From contig JBCCHN010000073.1 in assembly GCA_039028695.1 (NCBI GenBank), positions 1 through 25,332 on the forward strand: a DNA stretch of 25,332 bases, written 5' to 3'. This stretch comes from JANQKX01 sp039028695. GTDB taxonomy: Bacteria; Pseudomonadota; Alphaproteobacteria; Kiloniellales; Kiloniellaceae. Made by a program: the position numbers and the translations under genes. Numbering within the stretch: the first letter of the stretch is position 1; every line of letters begins with the position of its first letter. Shown in pieces: positions 1-7,900 of this stretch. Below the pieces are notes generated by a model. The model was given only the letters and a program-made list of their open reading frames with translations. It ran no database searches and was not told the origin of the DNA.

Positions 1-588
1 CTGGCGTGGGTCTGGTTTATCAATCTTTTCAATTTCATGGACGGCATCGACGGCATCACAGCCGCCGAGACCGTGAGCATTTGCCTAGGCTTGTCTCTGG
101 TCGCCCTTTTGCAGGGTTGGGAACTTGCCGACTTTGGCCTGCCTTTGCTCTTACTTGGCGGATTAGCTGGCTTTTGGCCCTGGAATCGGTCACCCGCAAA
201 ACTCTTTTTGGGCGATGTGGGCTCCGTACCCGTCGGTTTTATGGTGGGGTGGCTCTTGCTCTCGGCGATGGAAAAGGGTCAATGGGCCGTAGCACTCATT
301 TTGCCACTTTATTACCTGATGGACTCTTCCCTGACACTTGCCAAGCGCTTGTTGCGCGGCGAAAGGATCTGGCGCGCCCATCGCGAGCACTTTTATCAAC
401 GCGCAGTTCAAGGAGGTGAGAGTCATGCCAAGGTGGTTTGGCTTATATCGATTTGCAATCTTATATTAATATGCCTGTCTTTAATTAGCCTTTCGGGATA
501 CGATGTGCTATGCGCGTTCGCCGCCTTGGTTATCGTCGGGCTGATTTTGATGAAACTAAATTCGCCCAAGACTGATGCACAGCGTTGA
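1..588 (+). CDS. Polyprenyl-phosphate sugar-1-phosphate transferase, GT4 / WecA-MraY family (5' truncated)
   Basis: The frame is open from base 1, so the N-terminal part lies outside the window; 195 residues remain. The visible part contains NFMDGIDGI (from base 31), FLGDVGSVPVGF, and HREHFYQRAV near the end, which are the aspartate and histidine motifs of the WecA/MraY-type family. Several hydrophobic stretches fit an integral inner-membrane enzyme. The family transfers a sugar-1-phosphate from a UDP-sugar to undecaprenyl phosphate, the first membrane step of O-antigen, capsule or exopolysaccharide synthesis. The next gene encodes a FlaA1/WbpM-type UDP-sugar dehydratase, a common partner that may make the sugar substrate. 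The family call is secure; the sugar is unknown. The last residues (SPKTDAQR) are hydrophilic and look like a normal C-terminus. Confidence 0.88.
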   Translation: MAWVWFINLFNFMDGIDGITAAETVSICLGLSLVALLQGWELADFGLPLLLLGGLAGFWPWNRSPAKLFLGDVGSVPVGFMVGWLLLSAMEKGQWAVALILPLYYLMDSSLTLAKRLLRGERIWRAHREHFYQRAVQGGESHAKVVWLISICNLILICLSLISLSGYDVLCAFAALVIVGLILMKLNSPKTDAQR

Positions 589-745
589 CCCGAACCTTAT
601 TGGGTCCTTTTGGGTGTGATTGTGCGGCGCAACTCCAGGGCTGTAGCTTCTGACCGCCCTGTGCTAGACTTCATCTTGAAGGGGCTAAAAAACGTCGTTT
701 TTTGTTAGGGACCCATGCTAGGGGCTCGAGGGGCTGGCGGAAAAA
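589..745. promoter_or_regulatory. Gap between the GT4 transferase and the dehydratase, with two weak hairpins
   Basis: Two small dyads are visible. GACCC at 587-591 pairs with GGGTC at 602-606, overlapping the stop codon of the upstream gene, and is followed by CTTTT. At 687-703, AAAAAAC-GTC-GTTTTTT forms a symmetric A/T-tract hairpin that could act as a weak terminator in either direction. No convincing -35/-10 pair was found. The spacing leaves open whether the dehydratase gene has its own promoter. Confidence 0.3.
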
Positions 746-2749
746 ATGAACCTAATACCACGTCGCATGCCAAGACGCACGGTGGCCTTTGTTCATGATC
801 TGGCCATGGCGGCGCTTTCCTTTGTGATCAGCCTGATGCTGCGGCTGGGCGACTTCTGGTACGTGTACCTTCAACAGCATTTACTGCCATCTTTGGCATT
901 GTTTGTGATCATTTGTGGCGCCGCTTTCTACTTTACCGGACTTTATCGGGGAATGTGGCGCTATGCCTCGATGAACGACCTGGTCGCCATCATCAAGAGC
1001 GTGACGCTGGCCATCCTCGTGTTCCTGCTGATCACCTTTATGCTGACACGGGTTCATGCCGTATCCCGCTCCGCCTTGGTGGTCAATTGGTTCGTCTTGA
1101 TTTTTCTACTTGGCGCACCGCGCATGATCTACCGGGTTTTCAAAGACCGGGGTCGCGGCCACCTTTTGGAACGGGACAGTCATCTTAAGATTCCGGTCCT
1201 GCTGGTTGGCGCCGGCGATGCTGCCGAGCTTTTCATACGGGAAATGGCACGTAGTCGCCATGCACCCTTTGAAGTTCTCGCATTGGTGGACGAGAAAGGG
1301 GGACGTGTCGGCAGGCACATTCACGACATCCCCGTCATGGGCCACTTAGATGGCATTGAGGAGGTCATTCAACAACTTGCCACGAGGGTTCGCCCACCAC
1401 AACGCATCATACTCACAAAACCTTTGCCACGACCCACCATGGAAGATCTGTTGGACATAGCCGATGGCCGTGGCCTTTCCATCGCCCATTTGCCCAAACT
1501 AACAGACTTTACCGGTCAATCCGGTAACGGAATGGCGGGCAAGGGCCTGACCAATAGGAGTCTGGCCAGCGGCGATCTGATGAGCAGCGATTTGGAGGTC
1601 CGCCCAATTGCTATCGAAGATCTGCTCGGGCGGACACAAAACAAGCTGGACCGGGGCGCCATGGCCCGCCTGATCAACGGGCGCCGAGTACTGATCACCG
1701 GGGCGGGCGGCTCCATCGGATCGGAACTGGTGCGCCAGGTGGCATCGTTGAAACCTGTCCACTTGGCCCTCATCGACAACAGCGAATACCAACTTTACAG
1801 CATCGATCTGGAATTGGGTGAAATTGACGAAAGCCTCTCCCGCACGGCAATTTTGGGGGACGTTCGCGATCGCACGAAACTGGACCAGATCATGGCTGAG
1901 GAAAAACCCGATTTGGTGTTCCATGCAGCGGCCCTCAAACACGTGCCCATGCTGGAATCTAACCCGGTAGAGGCGGTTCTCACGAATGTAATCGGCACCC
2001 GCAATATGGCCGATGCCTGTCGCAAAGCCGGCGTGCCCGCCATGGTGTTGATTTCCACCGACAAGGCCATCAACCCCTCGAATGTCATGGGCGCGACCAA
2101 ACGTCTGGCGGAAAACTATTGCCAATCTTTGGATATCCTCGAACGGCGGCGCCGGGACGGATTGCGGGGAACTCGTTTTATCACCGTGCGTTTTGGCAAT
2201 GTCTTGGGCTCAACCGGGTCGGTGGTGCCCCTATTCCAGCGTCAAATTGCCAGAGGCGGCCCGGTCACCGTCACCCATCCAGAAATCACCCGCTACTTCA
2301 TGACCATTGGGGAGGCCGTGGAGTTAGTCCTGCAGGCCTCTGCGCTGGGTTATGAAGCAGACGATGAGGAAGCCGGCAAGATCTATGTGCTGGACATGGG
2401 CGATCCGGTGAAGATCCTAGCCTTGGCACAACAAATGATCCGCCTCGCAGGCCTTCATACCGGCGAAGATATTGAAATCAAGTTCACCGGGTTACGGCCG
2501 GGCGAGAAGCTTCACGAAGAGCTTTTTCATGAGTACGAATCCTTGCTGCCGACGAGCCATCCCGGCCTGAGGCTCGCGGACCCGCGCTCGGCCGATTTTG
2601 AGCTCCTATCGCGTGGACTTGACGACCTGCAAACATTGGCCGAACAACGGCACAGAGATAGTGTCTACGAAGCCTTGCAGCGCCTGGTGCCCGAATTCCA
2701 GGCGGAGGGCCGAGGACAACATCCGCGCCTGTCCGCCGCCGTTTCGTGA
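746..2749 (+). CDS. Membrane-anchored nucleotide-sugar 4,6-dehydratase, FlaA1/WbpM/CapD family
   Basis: This 667-residue protein has the length and layout of WbpM/PglF-type enzymes: an N-terminal part with four likely membrane helices (about residues 10-130), a first nucleotide-binding region (VGAGDAAELF), then a short-chain dehydrogenase domain with ITGAGGSIGSEL at 317-328 for NAD(P) binding, HAAALKHVPM, and STDKAINPSNVMGATKR. In that last motif Ser437, Met448 and Lys452 match the S-M-K triad that replaces the usual S-Y-K in this family. Known members convert UDP-GlcNAc to UDP-4-keto-6-deoxy sugars for O-antigen, capsule or protein glycosylation. It follows a GT4 transferase, so both probably serve one surface glycan. 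The ATG at 746 has no strong Shine-Dalgarno sequence, so the exact start is slightly uncertain. The substrate is inferred from the family. Confidence 0.9.
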   Translation: MNLIPRRMPRRTVAFVHDLAMAALSFVISLMLRLGDFWYVYLQQHLLPSLALFVIICGAAFYFTGLYRGMWRYASMNDLVAIIKSVTLAILVFLLITFMLTRVHAVSRSALVVNWFVLIFLLGAPRMIYRVFKDRGRGHLLERDSHLKIPVLLVGAGDAAELFIREMARSRHAPFEVLALVDEKGGRVGRHIHDIPVMGHLDGIEEVIQQLATRVRPPQRIILTKPLPRPTMEDLLDIADGRGLSIAHLPKLTDFTGQSGNGMAGKGLTNRSLASGDLMSSDLEVRPIAIEDLLGRTQNKLDRGAMARLINGRRVLITGAGGSIGSELVRQVASLKPVHLALIDNSEYQLYSIDLELGEIDESLSRTAILGDVRDRTKLDQIMAEEKPDLVFHAAALKHVPMLESNPVEAVLTNVIGTRNMADACRKAGVPAMVLISTDKAINPSNVMGATKRLAENYCQSLDILERRRRDGLRGTRFITVRFGNVLGSTGSVVPLFQRQIARGGPVTVTHPEITRYFMTIGEAVELVLQASALGYEADDEEAGKIYVLDMGDPVKILALAQQMIRLAGLHTGEDIEIKFTGLRPGEKLHEELFHEYESLLPTSHPGLRLADPRSADFELLSRGLDDLQTLAEQRHRDSVYEALQRLVPEFQAEGRGQHPRLSAAVS

Positions 2750-2815
2750 TCTTCGAAAACACCGAGTATTTTGCACTGCCATCGTCGGATTTGGTCGGAA
2801 ACCAGCATGGCTCTA

Positions 2816-2844
2816 TTGCATTTGTAGTGGTTCTTTCATAGACC
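2816..2844 (+). promoter_or_regulatory. Weak candidate promoter for purH
   Basis: TTGCAT (2816-2821) and TAGACC (2839-2844) are separated by 17 bases and lie about 105 bases upstream of the purH start. The -10 element is poor. The 200-base gap 2750-2949 shows no other feature that I can support. Confidence 0.2.
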
Positions 2845-2949
2845 TATGGCCAATTGAGGCAAGCAGCTGGTCCTTCTCCGCCCCCGCACATCATTGGCGT
2901 GCATTGCGGACAGGTCTCCTTTGCCTATCAAAATTCGAGACAGCCTCCC

Positions 2950-4530
2950 ATGACACCCAATCCTCTCATCAAGCGAGCCCTCATTTCAGTATCTGACAAA
3001 TCAGGACTGGTTTCCTTGGCGCAATGTCTGACCGAGTTGGACGTGGAGATATTGTCGACCGGCGGGTCCGCACGCACGCTCAGGGATGCAGGCATCCCGG
3101 TGACAGAGGTATCGGATCACACCGGATTTCCGGAGATCATGGATGGGCGGGTCAAGACCCTGCACCCGACAATTCACGGTGGCCTCTTGGCCCGGCGGGA
3201 TCTGCCGGAGCACCAAGCGGCCATGGCCGCCCATGGCATTGCACCCATCGATCTCTTGGTGGTCAACCTCTATCCCTTTGAAGCCACCCTTGCCTCAGGC
3301 GCTGATTTCTCGACCTGTGTTGAGAATATCGATATCGGGGGTCCGGCCATGGTGCGCGCAGCCGCGAAAAACCATGAATTCGTGGCTGTGGTCACGGACC
3401 CGGCCGACTATGAAGCCGTAGTTGCCGCCCTAAAAGACAACAAGGGAAGCCTGCCCGGTGAGCTGCGCCGTCATTTGGCGACCGCGGCCTACGCCCACAC
3501 AGCCGCCTACGACACGGCCATATCGAGCTGGCTACAGGGCGTCAATGGCGAGACCTTTCCCCGCCAAAAGTCCCTGAGCGGCCGGCTTTCGGCCACCCTG
3601 AGATATGGCGAGAATCCCCACCAGACCGCCGCCGTCTATCGCACCCCCAACACCCGGCCGGGCGTGGCCAGTGCCGAGCAGATCCAAGGCAAGGCGCTCA
3701 GCTACAATAACTTGAACGATACCAACGCCGCCTTTGAATTGGTCTGCGAATTCGAGGCACCGACGGTGGCCATCATCAAACACGCCAACCCCTGCGGCGT
3801 GGCAAGCGCAACCACCCTAGCAGAGGCGTATCGCCGAGCTTTGGCCTGCGACCCGGTGAGTGCCTTCGGCGGGATTGTGGCTCTGAATGGCCCCCTGGAC
3901 AAAGAGGTTGCGTGCGAGATTGTAAAACTATTCGCCGAAGTCATCATCGCGCCTGATATTGAAGACGGCGCCCGAGCGGTTCTCACGGCTAAGTCAAACC
4001 TGAGGGTCCTGCAAACCGGGGCGCTAGCGGATCCAAGCGAAAAGGCTCAGGTCATCGCCCCGCTGGCCGGTGGCTTTTTGCTGCAAGACCGGGACAATGG
4101 ACGGATCAACGCCGCAGACTTGAAGGTCGTCACTAAACGGCCCCCGACGGAACAAGAAGAAGCTGACATGCTTTTTGCTTTCCGGGTGGCCAAGCATGTC
4201 AAGTCAAACGCCATTGTCTATGTGAAAAACCAAGCAACCGTGGGCATCGGGGCCGGTCAGATGAGCCGGGTGGATTCCTCACGGATCGCTGCTCAAAAGG
4301 CCCGCGATGCCGCCAAAGCTGCCGGGGAAGAAGAGCCTCGCACGCACGGCTCTGTGGTCGCCTCGGATGCCTTTTTTCCTTTTGCCGACGGGCTTATGGC
4401 AGCTGTGGAGGCCGGCGCGACGGCGGTCATCCAACCAGGCGGATCGATACGCGACGAGGAAGTGATTGCTGCCGCCGATGGGGCTAATTTGGCAATGGTC
4501 TATACGGGCATGCGTCACTTTCGCCATTAA
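2950..4530 (+). CDS. purH: Bifunctional AICAR transformylase / IMP cyclohydrolase
   Basis: PurH carries out the last two steps of de novo purine synthesis: formylation of AICAR with 10-formyl-tetrahydrofolate, then ring closure to IMP. The 526-residue length is typical. The N-terminal IMP cyclohydrolase domain starts with RALISVSDKSGL and has GRVKTLHPTIHGGLLARRD. The transformylase domain has RYGENPHQ (218-225), KHANPCGVA (277-285, containing the catalytic Lys-His pair), GIGAGQMSRVDS (about 433-444) and SDAFFPFADG. The reading frame is open further upstream, but the ATG at 2950 places family homology right after the start and gives a normal length. Only a weak GAGACAG sequence precedes it. 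It stands alone apart from the small YbjQ-family gene 37 bases downstream, which may share its transcript. Confidence 0.97.
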   Translation: MTPNPLIKRALISVSDKSGLVSLAQCLTELDVEILSTGGSARTLRDAGIPVTEVSDHTGFPEIMDGRVKTLHPTIHGGLLARRDLPEHQAAMAAHGIAPIDLLVVNLYPFEATLASGADFSTCVENIDIGGPAMVRAAAKNHEFVAVVTDPADYEAVVAALKDNKGSLPGELRRHLATAAYAHTAAYDTAISSWLQGVNGETFPRQKSLSGRLSATLRYGENPHQTAAVYRTPNTRPGVASAEQIQGKALSYNNLNDTNAAFELVCEFEAPTVAIIKHANPCGVASATTLAEAYRRALACDPVSAFGGIVALNGPLDKEVACEIVKLFAEVIIAPDIEDGARAVLTAKSNLRVLQTGALADPSEKAQVIAPLAGGFLLQDRDNGRINAADLKVVTKRPPTEQEEADMLFAFRVAKHVKSNAIVYVKNQATVGIGAGQMSRVDSSRIAAQKARDAAKAAGEEEPRTHGSVVASDAFFPFADGLMAAVEAGATAVIQPGGSIRDEEVIAAADGANLAMVYTGMRHFRH

Positions 4531-4567
4531 GAACAGGCCTTATAAACTAATAAAAAGGGGACACATA

Positions 4568-4912
4568 TTGTTGGTGGTGACCACAGAGGAAATTCAAGGC
4601 CACCCCATTAAGCGGCACCTGGGCATTGTGGGCGGTGATGCCATCGTCGGCGCGAACATGTTTCGTGACATGTTCGCCAAGGTGCGTGACGTGGTGGGCG
4701 GACGCGCGGGTGGTTACGAGACCGCCCTGCGCGGCGCCAAGGAACATGCCATGAAAGACATGCTGGAGCAGGCCAAGGAACTGGGCGCCGATGCGGTGGT
4801 CGGCGTAGACATCGACTATCACACGGTTGGTGATTCCATGTTGATGGTTAGCGCCAACGGCACGGCCGTGCGCCTGAGCAAAGCCGCTGCCCGGGGGAAT
4901 GAACCCTCCTAA
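4568..4912 (+). CDS. YbjQ/UPF0145 family protein
   Basis: The product (about 114 residues) closely resembles the YbjQ/UPF0145 family: GDAIVGANMFRDMFAKVRD, VVGGRAGGYE, LGADAVVGVDIDY and DSMLMVSANGTAVR. These proteins form small oligomeric barrels; their function is not established, though a heavy-metal or lipid-related role has been suggested. No ATG lies at a sensible position. Four near-cognate codons occur in a row (TTG 4568, TTG 4571, GTG 4574, GTG 4577), and AGGGG at 4556-4560 best suits the two TTGs. The in-frame stretch upstream of 4568 overlaps purH and does not resemble the family. The gene follows purH in the same direction and ends only 5 bases from the oppositely oriented gdh stop. 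Family call firm; start codon uncertain by a few residues. Confidence 0.88.
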   Translation: MLVVTTEEIQGHPIKRHLGIVGGDAIVGANMFRDMFAKVRDVVGGRAGGYETALRGAKEHAMKDMLEQAKELGADAVVGVDIDYHTVGDSMLMVSANGTAVRLSKAAARGNEPS

Positions 4913-4921
4913 GCAGCTTAG
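4909..4921. other. Palindrome carrying both stop codons of two converging genes
   Basis: CTAAGC-A-GCTTAG is a 13-base dyad with a single central base. The TAA of the YbjQ-family gene (4910-4912) and the TAA of gdh on the minus strand (4918-4920) lie symmetrically within it. It is too small and lacks a T-tract, so it is not a convincing terminator, but no other terminator is visible between the converging genes. Confidence 0.6.
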
Positions 4922-7900
4922 CCGGACACCAATGATTTCAAGGCCCGGTTGGCTACGGCCAACATGGCGAAGTCCGGCGTTCCCGCGGATTTCAATTCCA
5001 CCATCAGCTGCTCGCTGCGATCCACCATGGGTTTGCGTTGGCTGGTCCAAACCTCGACGACCGAGTCTAGGGATTTTGATTTGCCTTTGCCTGCGAGAAT
5101 ATTGCTGGCCATCTCCCCCTGGTGACCAAAAAAATCATCAATGATTGCTGTCACAGCTAGCTTGTCCCAGGCTGTATCCGTGGGCAGATGGGCCGCCGCG
5201 CGGCGCAGATAGTCGAATCCGAACCTTTCTCCAATTTTGAAATAAAGATCGGCCACGTCTTGGGTCGCCAAGCCGCTGGCGCTGGCAATGCGAATGATAT
5301 CGCAACTCGATACAAGCAGATTGAGCGAAGCGATCTGTTGCGCGAGCGCCTTGGGGGCACCGTCACGGACGAACTCCGCGGCATGCTCCTCGAGCTGAGC
5401 CCGGTCCCCTTCCGCCACCAGTCGAATGATTTGATCGGATAGTATCTTTGCTCCCGGTCCAAAGGCAGCGATGCTCTCTTCGATGCTGAGCGGATAGCCT
5501 CCTTCGCGCAGGAACCAAACGGCAATGCGTTCGATCAGCCGGCCACACTCCAGCAACAAGCGGGATTGCAGCAAAGCGGGAACCTTGTTGTCCAATGCTT
5601 CGATTTGATCCCAAAGGTTCCGCATGCCAAAGATTTCGCGGGCGACGATATAAGCCTTAGTGATTTCATCCGCCGGCATGCCGGTTTTCTGCCGGACCTC
5701 GTGAATGAAAGTGATGCCCACCCGATTCACCAGGTCGTTGGTGATGACGGTCGTAATGATCTCCCGACGCAGGCGATGATCGCCGATCTCCTTTGCATAC
5801 TTTTTCCGCAAAGGTGCGGGGAAGTAATTGATGAGATCCGTTTTAAAATAGAGGTCATCCGGCAGGGACGAGTCCAAAAGCTCGTCGTAGAGCACAATCT
5901 TGGAATAGGAGAGCAAGACGGCGATCTCGGGCCGGGCCAGGCCCACCCCCTGTTTCAGGCGATCGGCCACCTCCTCGTCGTCGGGCAAAAACTCGATTGC
6001 CCGGTTGAGCTGATCGGCCTTTTCCAAAACCCGCATGTAGCGCGCAAAGCGGTCCAGCAAGTGGGCGCCCAGCAGGTGGGTGATGGTTATGGCCTGGCTC
6101 TGCAGATAGTTGTCACGCAGGCATTGCTCGGCAACCTCGTCGGTCATCTTTTCCAAAAGGTTGTCCCGCTGCTTGCGGGTCATGCCGCCGGCCTGCTCCA
6201 CGGCGCCGAGGAGGATTTTGATGTTCACCTCGTGGTCGGAACAATCCACACCGGCGGAATTGTCGATGGAATCCGTATTGCTGTGACCGCCGGCCAATCC
6301 ATATTCGATGCGGGCCAATTGGGTCATCCCCAGGTTGGCGCCCTCGCCCACGACCTTGGCCCCGACCTGCTTACCATTGATGCGCAATGGATCGTTGGCC
6401 CGATCGCCAACCTCTAGATCGCTTTCGCTACTGGCTTTGACATAGGTGCCAATCCCACCGAACCACAAGAGCTCGGTGGGCGCCAGCAGCATGGCTTTGA
6501 TCAGCTCGTTGGGCGTCACCTCGGCTTTGTCGATTTCAAAAAGGCTGCGCATTTGCGGGGTTGTTTTGATCGACTTGGCCCGCCTGTCAAAAATACCGCC
6601 ACCCTTGGAAATGAGCTTGGCGTTGTAGTCTGTCCAAGCGGACCGGGGGAGGTCAAAGAGACGCTTGCGTTCCACCCATGACTTGGCCGAATCCGGGTTC
6701 GGATCGACGAAGATATGCATATGGTTAAAGGCACCCACAAGCTTGATGTGCTTAGAGAGCAACATGCCGTTGCCGAACACGTCGCCGGCCATGTCACCGC
6801 AACCCACGCAGGTGAAGTCTTCGTTCTGGATGTCTTTACCGAGTTCCCGGAAGTGGCGCTTGACCGATTCCCAACCACCGCGGGCGGTGATGCCCATCTT
6901 CTTGTGGTCGTATCCCGCCGAGCCGCCCGAGGCGAAAGCATCGTCGAGCCAATGGCCATAGTCGATGGAAACCCCGTTGGCGATATCGGAAAAGGTGGCG
7001 GTTCCTTTGTCCGCGGCCACCACCAAGTAGGGGTCGTCCCCGTCATAGCGAACCACCGACTTTGGCGGCACCAGCTTTTTGACCTTGAGGTTATCAGTGA
7101 TGTCCAAAAGGCCGCGGATAAAGGTTTTGTAGCTCTCTATACCCTCGGCCAAATAGGCGTCCCTGCCGGCCTCGGGTGGCGGCGGGGCCTTCATCACAAA
7201 GCCACCTTTCGAGCCCACGGGCACGATGACTGCGTTCTTGACCTGCTGGGCCTTAACCAGACCAAGAATTTCTGTTCGAAAATCCTCGCGCCGGTCGGAC
7301 CAGCGCAAGCCGCCGCGTGCGACCATGCCGAACCGCAGGTGCACACCTTCGACCTTGGGGCTGTAGACAAAGATCTCCCGGAAGGGTCGCGGCAGGGGAA
7401 GTTCCTCGATATTCCCCGAGTCCAACTTGAAGGACAGGTAGGTCTTTTCCTCGCCGCCCGCTGCCGGCTGGTAAAAATTGGTTCGCAGGGTCGTCTCGAT
7501 CATATTGAGGTAGCGGCGAATGATCCTATCTTCATCGAGGTTCGCTACCTCATCCAAGGCCGCCTTTACTGCCGCAATGAGCTTGGTCGCCTTCTTGCCG
7601 GCACCTTTTGCCAAGGCCGGGTCGAAGCGCGTCTCGAAAAGCTCCACCAACAAACGGGTAATCGCCGGATTGTTGGCCAAGGTTTCTTCCATATAAGCCT
7701 GGCTGAAGGGGATGCGTGCTTGGCGCAGATACTTACAATAGGCCCGCAAGATGATGATCTGCCGCGCGTTCAGCCCGGCGCGAAGGACTAGCTTGTTGAA
7801 GCCGTCGTTTTCCATGGAACCGTGCCAGACCCGGTAAAATACGTCATGGAACGAATCTCGCACGGAGTCCAGGCTTAGGTCGCCGTCACCCACATCGTGC

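Noticed and set aside
2854..2949. An extended N-terminus for PurH from 2854
   Set aside because: The extra 32 residues are proline- and aromatic-rich, do not resemble PurH, and would make the enzyme longer than usual; ATG 2950 fits better.
5566..7791. Long open frames on the plus strand within the gdh region (about 283 and 358 codons)
   Set aside because: They are antisense to the well-supported glutamate dehydrogenase, show no family resemblance, and are expected by-products of its G/C-rich third positions.
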